DNA of 64,000 nt from Typha latifolia. Taxonomy: Eukaryota; Streptophyta; Magnoliopsida; Poales; Typhaceae. The notes under the pieces were generated by a model, which saw nothing but the letters and a program-made list of their open reading frames with translations, ran no database searches and was not told the origin of the DNA. Below, piece after piece: positions 48,201-57,859 of the stretch; position 1 is the first letter of the stretch; the number at the start of each line of letters is the position of its first letter. The position numbers and the translations under genes are program-made. The stretch is from contig CM034102.1 in NCBI GenBank assembly GCA_019914945.1, positions 3,213,501 to 3,277,500 of the forward strand, written 5' to 3'.

Positions 48201-51200
48201 AAAAATTATAGGTCGGGGTGGAATCCACTTAGAGTCAACGATAAGTCGTGCTAATTCAAGCATTGATGCTGTAGAAGGGAAAGTGTATACAAAATTAAGT
48301 ATTCAAACAATAACTTATTATGTAGACAAAGTCTTATAGTGTAGTGCAGTAACATGTAACACGTATGATCACACTCACCAACACAAGAACCACAATCCCC
48401 GGCACCAGGAGATCCAACTGGACTGTCAAAATGTCCATTCACCAAAACAGATGGATCATTGTCATTAGAAGTGTTTGATGAAATCCTGCAATAAGTTAGT
48501 TTACCTCAGAAAAGTTACATTTCCCAAAATGTCCAGAAAAAAACTATCACTAAATGTAAAATAAACACAGATTCCACTGACAACCATATAGGATCTAACA
48601 AAAATCAAGTCATTTTCCTACCTTGACATAGTTAAATCATTTTTTCTTTGAGGAATATGTATATGAAAATTGTTACCAAAGTAAATCTAGTATTGAAACT
48701 TGGATCTCTTACTTGTATCGTAGTTTGACAAACAAGGCAAACATGTTTTAATATCACTGGTTGAAAAATTATCCCAGAAACTTCAATCAACAAGTCGCAA
48801 TTAAAGATTTCCTTTTTGTTAACAGATTACTGCCACGTTACGAGGCAGATTTCTGGAGAATTTGTCATTGCATCATGTTTCAACACATCAGCCTTCATCG
48901 ACTACTATCAAGCTACAGAAAACTTTTGATTTCAAAGCTTCTTGAATTGGATAAATATGACAGTGGCAAAAAAGAATCTTGTATATTGAACCAAGTAAGA
49001 AATACAAGTAATCCATCTCATTTTAAATTCTTGACTTCTTGTAGCTATAATCCAGTAACAAACTTGTCAGAAGATAATAGATATATAAGGTGTCGAGGCA
49101 TGAACCAAGATACATCTCTCTTAGTAATTTTCCATATGACTCTTAGAGCATATTAGTGATGCTATACAAAAATCAAAATCTACTAGATGATATCTCTTAT
49201 AAGAATGCAATCCACAGTTTAAACAATAATCAGAAAATATAGGATAAAGACATAAGAGATAAATGAACTACAAAGATAAATTACAAATATGCTTTTCCCC
49301 TTGAGTATAAAGCATCAAAACTAGACTATGGCTAAATGAAATGATCCTAGTACATCAGTTTAGGAGCTTAAGATCTTCCTATGTTTTAAAGCTGCAAATG
49401 AGATTTGATTAATCCATGATCGGTGTCACCGAACAAATGTGAACCCAACTAGATGATTACCAAATAAGTGATATAGCGTGATGACACATGATGAAACTTG
49501 GATGCAATATCTAGCAATTTCATATACCAAGCAAGGAAAAACATTTACAATTTAAAACCAAGGTTCCGAAACTCAGTATTAGAATCGGGATCTATCGTCC
49601 AGAAAAATGACACGTATCGGCCGTATTAGCTGTATCGGCTGTATTGGGAGGTAATATCGGATCAGACTATTTTTTAATTAAATAAATCTAAATATTATTT
49701 AAAAATGTAGAAAAATTTCTAAAAATTTAGAAAAAAAATGACAAGAAAATAAGAAAATAAAAATTACTCATATATGAAGCCGAAATTTTTTTAAAATGTA
49801 TTAACTTAAAAAAATAAAAATCCTATCTCTCTTCCTCCCCCTCTTTTATTGTCACAAGCCAAATTTTATTTTTATATAATTACTTCTCTCTCCCTTTTCT
49901 TCCCCTCTCTCTTTTTCTCCTTCTCTTCTTCATCCCTCTCCCTCTTACCGTCATAGCCCACCTCTCTCTCTCTCTTTTTTCCTCCATTTCTTCTATCTCC
50001 CTCTCCTTGTTCTTCCCCTCTGTTTTTCTCCTCCTCCTCTTCTTCCCTCTCCTTCTTACTATTGCAGCCCACCACTCTCTTTTTTTTACTCCACTTCTTT
50101 CTCTCTCCCTTCTCTTTCTCTCTCTTTTTCTCCTCTTCTTCTTCTCCCTCTTACTACCGCAGCCCACCTCCCTCCCACACTTGTATCGGGTATCGGCCGA
50201 TTCGAGTCGAGATCAGCTGAAACTAGGTTCCATGTTTAAAACCTTTAACGAAGCCTAATTTGAACTCGGTGCAGTCATGATTCAGTCCAAAATCAGCTTA
50301 CTCTGGCTCGGCTGTTCTTACAGAGTAAAATGAACCCCAATTTTGCCATCTAATATGCAAATTAACATTATGTATGCCAAATCCATAAGAAAAACAATGA
50401 GATACAGTTCGCTCATCTCTCAGTCATACATCTCTAGTACTATAATCTATTTCATGGTCTCTTTCCTGATTCATTTTAACTCCACAATAGAACTGTTATT
50501 CAAGATTGCACAAATTTATGTTGAGCAGTCAGGATCCAACACAAGGCCAAATTCAAACACAATTGATTGGGCTAAGTCATGTGCTCATGTCTTTTCCACC
50601 AAATTCAAGTCATTTGGTAGGTTTATTAAGGAACTATAGATAGATCATGCCCAGCCTGGATAACCAACTAGTTAACTAGGATCAAAACCCACAACTCATA
50701 TATATTCCAAGTCATGTCCAAGATCAGAATACAGACTGATCCTGTTGAAGCCATAACCTGTGTTAGAGCATATAAAAGTACACCTTAGAATGGTATGAAT
50801 ATTGCATCTATTGACTCTATGCAACGCCAACTAACAGCATGGATTCCAGCTAAGTATTGCTTGCACCGACTATTTAAAATGAAAAGGCAACCAAGCATAT
50901 GCAAAGCGTTTAGCCAAACTGAGAGAAAAAGGTACCTCATTAGTATATTCCTATGATTTTTGTAGCCAAGCGTCACCCTATGACGCAAAAATATCATGCT
51001 GAACGAGCCACTGACAGGTGCTTCCTCAACCTCAACTCTGTAACATGAGGTCAAAAGAACTTATGCATGATGAATTAAAAAAGTCTTTGCGGATATAACA
51101 AAAGCAGTGGCATTTGCAAGCATACGAAAAGGACAGCAATATCTTGGATATGTTTTATCACATCATATTGCAAGTGGTAGACAACATAACTACTTGCACC

Positions 51201-54200
51201 ATACTGTCATACAACAAAAATGTCTACAAGATATTGACAACTATTTTCACATTGACTTTCTATAAAGCACCAAGTGGTCATGATTCGTGAGTATGATTAT
51301 GGGTTAAGAATATGGTGTTTTATTCCACTTAGAACATAAAGGGTGTGATTGCTTCTTTTTCTAAACTTTCTACGAATCAGTTCCCATACATTCTAAACAG
51401 GGACATTTTTTAATGTTTATTACAAAATTGGTTCATATCAGCATGAGGCATGTTGGCTGGCACATCCCATGCCAATCAGAACCAGCACTAGAACACAAGG
51501 GTGGGGGCGCTGGCATCTCTTGGTCCATATGCTAGAGAAAAAATGTCCAACTTGGATGGGGAAATCATTAATGCAACTATGAAAGTAATCAAATTTGCCT
51601 TCAGTAATAATTGAGAAAGAGTGCACCTAATGGCATCTAATATGATGTTCCAACTCAAATTTAAAAACTATATATTATCAGATAAAATTGTACTTAACCT
51701 AGATAAAGACTAAATGAACTGAATTTTATGCAAGTATTTTTTGTGACCAAAATCAAACAGTACTAGTGTCTGATACATGGTAAGTATCAACCAGTTTATA
51801 GTGCAAGTTCTTTCCTCCGTCATGTCACTAGAGTTAGCAAAATTTTATAGTAGGTGAGGGAAGACCATCATGGAAAGTATGGCTCAAGATAGGAACTTCA
51901 GAGACAAACTTGTTTAAAACTTGAAATCTGCTTATTTCCCATTTTGCTACGCAAAGGAGTTAGCTGACCTATCTTTCAAGGGCAAGCAGAGCCCATGGAT
52001 CTATTAATTTTTTGGCTTGGGTAGAGTTGATGATAACCCAGTAAGATATACTAAAAGGAAATGATAGAAGATAAAATTTATGCTCTTCCTTAGGATAGGT
52101 TTGTTCTCATATTAACAAGCAACTATGGCAGTTTCCTACATTCATAAGGTAGAAGTTGGTTTTAATTTTCCCAAGAAACCAATTATGATGCATACTTGCT
52201 AGACAAAACTTAATAGCAAGATAGTAAAATACAACTTAATTCTTTGGAAAATAAATTGTATAGGACGCCTCTAAGATTAGCTATATGAATTGAAATGATT
52301 ATTTCGCTCACCTCCCATATATTTGACCCCTTGCCCTAGAAAACTTGTAAAACCAAACCCATTTGTAATACCATCAATTGTATATCCATCAGAAAATTAA
52401 GTTCAACAAATCTGAGTTTCCTATCGAAATATGTAACCAAGCTACTTTGATGCCTACTACTACTAACTCACCACCTCCCAAATTAAGCTGATATTTGTTT
52501 TTGCATATAATCACGTTTACTTACTTTTACCAATGTGGTGGAAAGAAAAAAAGAGAACGTTCTACTCAGCTGAAAAGTTATTTGTAGACTGCAAGGATTT
52601 TTTTTTCCTTAATAGGATTTCTGGCAAATATGAACAATATCTAGAAAATTTGAGTTTTACTGAGGATATTAATGGATGAACGGGGTTGCTAGAAAGAGGG
52701 TTAAGTATATCAAATAAGTAAATTCGTGTCTGCCAAAAGTATGTGCACCATGAAGGGTAAGTTGAAAATCATTTGAAATCATTTGAAATGTATGATAAGA
52801 AAAACATATAATGTACCAGACTACCAGTATGGGCCTTGAGGCAGAAGGGCAGCCCAAAATTAATCTGGGTGCAACTAGTTAGGGAAGTCATGAAAATATG
52901 TTAATTTATTCAGAGCCTTGAATTAAAAAGAGTTGAACATAGAAGCAGGATCAATATAGGTCTACTTACCAGCATAAGGGGAGAATCTAAGGACCAAAGT
53001 TGAAAGCAGACCTACTTAAAATTGAGATGCGAGATACTGCAACATTCTCACAGAATGTTGCAGTATCTCGCATCTCAATTTTAAGTAGGTCTGCTTTCAA
53101 TGTGATCAAGCTTTGCATTTACCAAAAGTGTATCAAATACCTAAATATGAGAAAGAGTAGAAGACCGTGATGAATATGAACTAAGAAGATATATGTCGAG
53201 TTTGCATTTCCCAAAGTGCGGTTAATTTGGAAAAATAAGATGAAGACCATGGTGAATATGAACTACGACAATATTGACAACAAGCTAATCAAAGGGATTT
53301 TGGTTAAGCCTATGATACTGCTAATTCAGCGAATGAGCTAGTGCCAACACACCCCTATCATATGGATGCTGACAGCAACATAGTTTTATAAAATGGAAAA
53401 TCAGACCCAAATTGATAGAAATTTTTTGAAAGCAGTACTATTTTAGTATTAGAAAACATAATTAAGCACAGAAAATCACCTTTCCGAGGTTAGTGCTTGG
53501 TTGTCATGCTCTAAGAGGTAGAGCAAGGTATGCCTCCTCTTTCTCTCTGTTTATTTTGGCTCATAATGACTATCCTACCCCAGAAATGTAAAACACCTTA
53601 CTTAAATTTTAGTAAAACTAATTAAATAAACATTGGCAACTTAAAATCATATAATAAGAAACTTGCACAAAGTCCAATCAGATGTATGAGCTTCAATAGG
53701 TTTATATTATGATGTCAAATTTTGATTCAAAGTTCCCTTCAACAAAATGCCTAAATTGAAGTGACATGAGCTATTTTTTCAAATAGTCTCATTTCTTAAA
53801 ATTCAACATTAACTTTTCTAAAAAAACATGGTTTGAGAGTTCAAGTCTTGAACAAGTACATGATCCACGCTCTAAGGTCTCTACAGTGGTTGCCAAGTTA
53901 TATGCTTATTATTAGGAATTCAACACTTTTTCCTGTTACTTAAAAATAATAATAATAATAAAATCCCTAAACAAGAAGTAAACTGGTACCAACACAGTCA
54001 ATTAACGGTGCATGTTCTGATCCAGTACCGTATAGAACGGAAGTTCTACTAATTGAATTACCATCAATGCAAAATCTGAAGCATGAATATCTCCAATGTT
54101 TTGCACTCGGATGAACCAACCAATACAACTGACCTATAATTCGACCCCGCCTTCTCCGCTATCGCCTCCAGGTGCATCTTTATATACTTCGCCGCCGCCT

Positions 54201-54513
54201 CCAATCCCGGCCGGCCTTCCTGCATCGCGAAACACACCAAGATCCAATCGTTATAACCAAAAACCAATACAAAGGCCTCAATTCGGCATCCCCACGGCTC
54301 ACCTGGCGACCATCTATGTCGACGGTGAGATACCGGATGTGCTCGATTGTTCTGGCCTCAGAGAATTGATCGAGCGGCGCGTCGAGGCCAAGAGGGCTAA
54401 CATGGCGCATGTGGAGGACGATGTAGACGAGGTACGACATGAGGGCGTACATTAGGGTTAGAGCGAGAAGGCACTTGAAAGCCTTCACGTCTCCAAGGCG
54501 AAGCCATGAACCC

Positions 54514-54515
<2 letters not shown>
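24698..54515 (-). CDS. Endoplasmic reticulum metallopeptidase 1-like protein (M28 family)
   Basis: Zinc-dependent M28 exopeptidase anchored in the ER membrane. The 21 predicted exons (minus strand, 5' to 3') are 54303-54515, 54134-54219, 50936-51037, 48379-48485, 48168-48268, 46279-46366, 45668-45756, 41794-41933, 41518-41680, 41212-41347, 38761-38857, 36670-36796, 31653-31712, 30271-30389, 28653-28777, 26872-27096, 26519-26679, 25301-25464, 25128-25210, 24974-25059 and 24698-24841. They join to 871 residues with no stop. An N-terminal membrane segment (about 13-33) is followed by the peptidase domain. Metal and catalytic residues are in place: GHFDSP (H152), GAGD (D164), NGAEE (E198 base, E199 ligand), PGDTDYRIF (D271/D273) and YHT (H299). 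About residues 360-660 hold several hydrophobic segments (multi-span region), then a luminal C-terminal domain. Substrates in plants are unknown. The 30 kb span is due to transposon-laden introns. Confidence 0.94.
27175..27498. repeat. Large compound microsatellite (CA/TA then TATG/TATATG) in ERMP1-like intron 15
   Basis: About 320 bases of CACA, TATA and then TATG/TGTATA tetra- and hexanucleotide repeats, beginning about 80 bases upstream (in gene sense) of the acceptor of exon 16. All ORFs through it are low-complexity Tyr/Ile/Met/Cys/Val translations and are not genes. Confidence 0.95.
27500..27820. mobile_element. GGCAC-palindrome repeat element, copy A (MITE-like)
   Basis: An AT-rich body (27540-27700, with AACTAATATTAATGATTGAA) ends in a GC-rich, self-complementary segment with CGTGCTGCACCGGCACGG and GTGCCGTGCCACTACCGGC. 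The same body words and a related right end, as reverse complement (GATGGTCGTGCTGGT at about 39204), occur in copy B in another intron of this gene. Boundaries and class are uncertain. Confidence 0.5.
33440..33730. repeat. Two-copy direct repeat, about 147 bp period, inside the hAT-like element
   Basis: The words AACTTTCAGCAAGGCTTGT, TTTCAT..CTTGATT, GATAG[TC]GGCACATTCTGACA and TGCATCTTTCA occur in order starting at about 33449 and again at about 33593, with scattered differences. It is a diverged local duplication. Confidence 0.85.
35401..35590. repeat. 53-bp tandem repeats at the right end of the hAT-like element
   Basis: Units starting AA(C/T)GGGTTAGA at 35401, 35454, 35507 and 35560 each contain the near-palindrome GTCGTGTTAACACGAC or a variant. 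Such subterminal arrays usually act as transposase-binding sites in hAT elements; that role is inferred. Confidence 0.85.
39199..40290. mobile_element. GGCAC-palindrome repeat element, copy B, in ERMP1-like intron 10
   Basis: Both ends are GC-rich and self-complementary: GGTCGGCACGAGGTGTGCC near 39217 and GTCGGTCGGCACGGGGTGTG near 40251. The roughly 1 kb AT-rich interior shares AACTAATATTAATGATTGAA with copy A, and it has TCATCATC-like trinucleotides near 40010-40080. No transposase ORF. Probably a non-autonomous DNA element. Confidence 0.55.
43040..44350 (-). mobile_element. Possible transposon coding remnant in ERMP1-like intron 7
   Basis: On the minus strand, about 43040-43400 has Asn/Asp/Leu-rich, coding-like pieces in different frames (for example [20 protein letters not shown] and [20 protein letters not shown]). 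They are interrupted by frame changes and stops. The style recalls the N-terminal region of plant hAT (TTF-type zinc finger) proteins, but I cannot confirm this. The flanking 1 kb is AT-rich without genes. Confidence 0.3.
44540..45062. mobile_element. MITE with ATAGTTATCAA terminal inverted repeats, 523 bp
   Basis: The left end is ATAGTTATCAA at 44540-44550 and the right end is its exact complement, TTGATAACTAT, at 45052-45062. Subterminal parts are rich in GGTTCA/ACCGG words, such as GTTCAACCAATGGGTAATCC and GGTTCACTGGTTGAACCACT. This resembles a widespread plant MITE type. I see no clear target duplication. Confidence 0.75.
46613..47124. mobile_element. Mutator-like MITE, about 490 bp, in ERMP1-like intron 5
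   Basis: The ends are inverted: TGTTTTGAAAGG at 46624-46635, and CCTTTTAAAACA at 47099-47110. Immediate flanks are near-identical 11-mers, GGTGCCCACAC (46613-46623) and GGTGCCTACAC (47114-47124), consistent with an aged 9-11 bp target duplication as made by Mutator-like elements. The inner ends also share GGCAGCC/GGCCGCC-type words. Confidence 0.65.
49820..50190. repeat. Long CT-rich (polypyrimidine) tract in ERMP1-like intron 3
   Basis: About 350 bases almost wholly of C and T on the plus strand, with a diverged repeated sentence (TCTTCCCTCTCC..CTTACT..GCAGCCCACC) at roughly 100-base spacing. It sits inside a larger block (49560-50230) whose ends have GTATCGG/CCGATTC words, probably a decayed element. 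ORFs here are Lys/Glu/Arg low complexity. Confidence 0.75.
53000..53100. repeat. Perfect inverted repeat: 49-bp arms, 3-base spacer
   Basis: Bases 53000-53048 are exactly complementary, in reverse, to 53052-53100, with CAC between them. The arms start TTGAAAGCAGACC and end ATACTGCAACATTCT. Pairing stops on both sides (G at 52999 against T at 53101). It lies in intron 2 of the ERMP1-like gene, so its pre-mRNA would contain a fully paired 49-bp hairpin. Confidence 0.97.

Positions 54516-54516
<1 letters not shown>

Positions 54517-54553
<37 letters not shown>
54517..54553. repeat. (CT)n / (GA)n run directly next to the ERMP1-like start codon
   Basis: About 18 CT units (GA on the gene's strand) end one base upstream of the ATG at 54515-54513, so they form most of the 5' leader. 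Confidence 0.95.
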
Positions 54554-54555
<2 letters not shown>

Positions 54556-54599
54556 GGAAGCGTTTACTTGTGGACTCTTAGTCTTGGTCCTCTTGGATT

Positions 54600-54608
54600 C
54601 ATATATAG
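54600..54608 (-). promoter_or_regulatory. Candidate TATA box of the ERMP1-like gene
   Basis: The minus strand reads GGCTATATATG, with TATATAT at 54601-54607, about 86 bases upstream of the start codon. This is a suitable distance for a short GA-rich 5' UTR. Confidence 0.5.
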
Positions 54609-55101
54609 CCGTAGAGAGCTGCTCGGAGATAAAAAAAAGACACCTCACCTAACCAGATGCGGAGATTTTTTTCGTTTTCCACAGAGGAATATATTTTATG
54701 TTAAAAAAATAAGAGGATATTATTTAAATAATTAGTGGAAAATAAATTTAATAATGGGTTTATCGTGAATTAGTGGATACTATTTAATTGTTATATTTTT
54801 TAATCATGTATATTATGGGTTTATCGTTAAAAATAAATTTATATTTTCTTGTGGAACCAAAGAAGGACATTTAATAAAACAAAAATGAAGAGGAATATTT
54901 TTCGTCAGACTTATAGATGAAAGCAACTTGTTCGGGTTCTTTGGATGATTTATTTATTTAATTTAATTGTTGAAGAATAAAGTTGCTATATCTAATGGAC
55001 ATTATAATGAATAATAAGTAATAGTTCCTTAACGCTACCACAACTCACAAGACATTAGTGTGAAGGCAACACAAATTTCAATAGAAATTTATGAAAAACT
55101 C

Positions 55102-55151
<50 letters not shown>

Positions 55152-57800
55152 TATATATAGTTATCGTAATATGTTTGAGTAAGTTTTTAAAATTAAGGTA
55201 TAAATAATTTTTTTAAACAAATATATAGATGGAACGATAACAAAGACATAACGTAAGGTGTTGTTTGATCAATTTTCTTTTTTTTTTTAATTTCAAAGCT
55301 TTTTTTAAATAGTTATTCTCAAAAACTTTATTTTATCTAGACTCTGTTGTTTAATAAAACATCTATAAGTTAAGAGATAATTTATTTTATTTATGAGGCC
55401 AATTACTTCCTGTTTGAGTTGGCACACTAAAATTTAAAATTAAACGAGTTCCAGCAATCTTTTGAAGCATATAAATTTATCACCTATCAAAATTCATTTC
55501 AGAGCATCTATTGGGCTGCTGTCCATTAAAAGGCTCATATTAGGTGCAAAATAACAAGGTTTTGATAAAACTAGTCATCCTCAGAAATTTATTTATCTAA
55601 ATTATTTATCTCCTAAATTTATTATTCTAAGAAGTCTATTTTGTACACGTCAAATAAGACTAATTGAAAAATATTAAACTCTTTACCATTTTATATTTTA
55701 TATAAAATACTGAAAACTTTACTAATTTTTTATATAATTATTGAACTCATTTATATTTTTATATATGTACAGTACGTGCAAGTTTTAGAATATGCGAAAA
55801 TAATAGAAAGATAATATTTAATTGTATTTATCTTATATAAATCTAAATTTAATATTTTGTTACAACCCAATTCTACAATTATACTCGGCACTGATGAAAA
55901 AAGAAGAGATAAGCTTGGATAGGGTTTTTGATAGAGAATTGATCTACATTTTAAGGGTAGATCAAAGGTTGGGGTAGTTCAAATAGGATTTTAAGTTAAC
56001 GGAGATTAACCTTAGTAGGTTAGAAGATGATATTAAATGCTTAGGAATTACTTATGGTTGTAGAGGAGAAGGGATGGTTGTCCATGTGAGAAGGGAGAAG
56101 CGACAGAAGTGTAAACCTCAACCATGGGTGGAAGCTCAATGTGGGCATCGAACAGGGAGAGAGAAGGAAGCAGCAGGTTGGCTCAAGCCAATTTTTTTTT
56201 AAAAAATGTCCAAAATATTAATAATACTAAAGTGGTTATCATTCAACATATTTAGAAACTAATCATACGTTCAAAAATAATAAATAGATCGGAATACAAA
56301 TTAACCCAGCCGTCGAGCATTTGGACGATCGTTCAATGTTCAAACGCCTAAGTTACTCTTCTATTCTCAAGCTACGGTATTTGAAAACCTAAAGTGCTTT
56401 TCATTTGTGATTATAAGGTCCAACACCGACCTCATTTATATTTATTTTAGGGAGTGAATAATTTGGATAAATAAGTTTATAAGCAGCCCACTTCGATCCT
56501 GACTCCAAAATAACATGAAATTCTCAAGCCTAAGGTCAGCCATCCATTAATGGTAGTCACTTCTTGTTGGCCTTCATATGATTCTCGAGGGAAATAAATG
56601 AATATTATGGAAACTTTGGCATCTAAGTCTCGTGTTTGGCCACCTCTCTTTAAAGCATTAAACCTTAGGTAAAGTTTCTCAGTAGAGAAATCTACATCCT
56701 AGGATGTGCATTTATTATAGAATAAAATTACACTTTATAGTTTGGCCCGATTTAAATTTATCTCAATTCATTTTAAACTTAACAACTTAATAACATACTT
56801 ATTGTCCACGTCAAGTTACAAACAAAAATAGTCTGACTAGAAATGGAACAAAAATAGAGTTTTTTTTAATTAAAAATAAAAAATAATAATTTTTGACTAT
56901 ATTATTATAGTTTTAAGTTATTTATCAAACCATTATAATTTTTGCCAAATTAAACGATCACATAAATTTTTTTTAAGTAAATCATTTTTATATAAATTAA
57001 CATATTGAGTTGGTCTCTCAGTCAACAACTTTTATTATTTTAATGTAATTTTTTTAATAATAAATATTATCACAAAACGCGACGTCGATTCTCTTGATTT
57101 GATGCTTACGTAAGAGACTTTTTTTATAACTATAGTTAATTTTTATTTAATATATAAAATCCGTATATATATATATTATAAAATAAATACATATTTTATT
57201 ACATTATTTGTATTTTACACTAGACTCTATTACTATAAGTTAAATATAATTAGTTTACAAAACTCTTAGACTGTGTTTGGTTCAAGGCTAAACACTAATA
57301 AGTTTATTTTCTAGTCTTAATTTAGGTACTTAAACTAGGTTAAAAAATATAATTTTTTTTTATTATATATTAGGTCAAACTATAATTATTATATTTAATG
57401 TGATGTAAAAATAAATAAAAAAATATTAATTTATGAGGAAAATAAATGATAAACAAAATTAATGGACCAATTACTCTTTGAATTTAATGATAAAAGTAAT
57501 ATATTTAATTTATGTCAAAGTTAAAATTAAAATTAATTTGAATTTATATATAAAAAATTATTTTATTTATTGGGCAGAATAAAAAAATAAAAGAATATTT
57601 GGTTACGGACTTGGCTAGAGATCAGTCCTTGAAAGCGAACGAGCGTTAAACTAATGACAGAAGAAATTACAGTGAAAGAGTACAATTTATTTTTTAAAGC
57701 TAGAAGGAGAGCAAAAAAATCCTACAGCATTTCAGCAGACGACATTGCTGCGAAACTTATCGTCGTCTTCCCCTCGACTTCCTCCCCCATCCCAAATTCC
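54609..57800. other. Divergent intergenic region between ERMP1-like and EXO70F genes
   Basis: About 3.2 kb, very AT-rich, with no supported gene. It includes a TTA/ATT trinucleotide run (about 55103-55149) and many short TA and poly-T runs. It must contain upstream control regions for both divergent genes. An ORF from 57654 overlaps the EXO70 start in another frame but begins upstream of the TATA box, so it is unlikely to be in the transcript. Confidence 0.55.
55103..55149. repeat. (TTA)n trinucleotide microsatellite
   Basis: About 15 TTA/ATT units in the AT-rich divergent intergenic region. Confidence 0.95.
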
Positions 57801-57807
57801 TATAAAG
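57801..57807 (+). promoter_or_regulatory. Candidate TATA box of EXO70F
   Basis: TATAAAG lies 53-59 bases upstream of the ATG at 57860 and is followed by a C/T-rich leader (CCTTGCTCCTCCTCTTCC). It predicts a very short 5' UTR. Confidence 0.6.
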
Positions 57808-57859
57808 CCGTAGCCCTTGCCTTGCTCCTCCTCTTCCTCTGTCCGTCTACAGAGTGGCG

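Noticed and set aside
48761..49156. Plus-strand 131-codon ORF inside intron 3 of the ERMP1-like gene
   Set aside because: It opens with TTG rather than ATG, has no recognisable motif, and lies antisense in an intron. One open stretch of this length is plausible by chance in 64 kb.
49872..50258. ORFs rich in Lys/Glu/Arg (minus) and Leu/Phe/Ser (plus)
   Set aside because: They arise from a long pyrimidine/purine tract in an intron. Low complexity only.
54096..54455. Plus-strand 119-codon ORF opposite ERMP1-like exons 1 and 2
   Set aside because: The minus-strand exons with GT..AG borders and family similarity explain this region. The plus ORF is Pro/Ser-rich noise.
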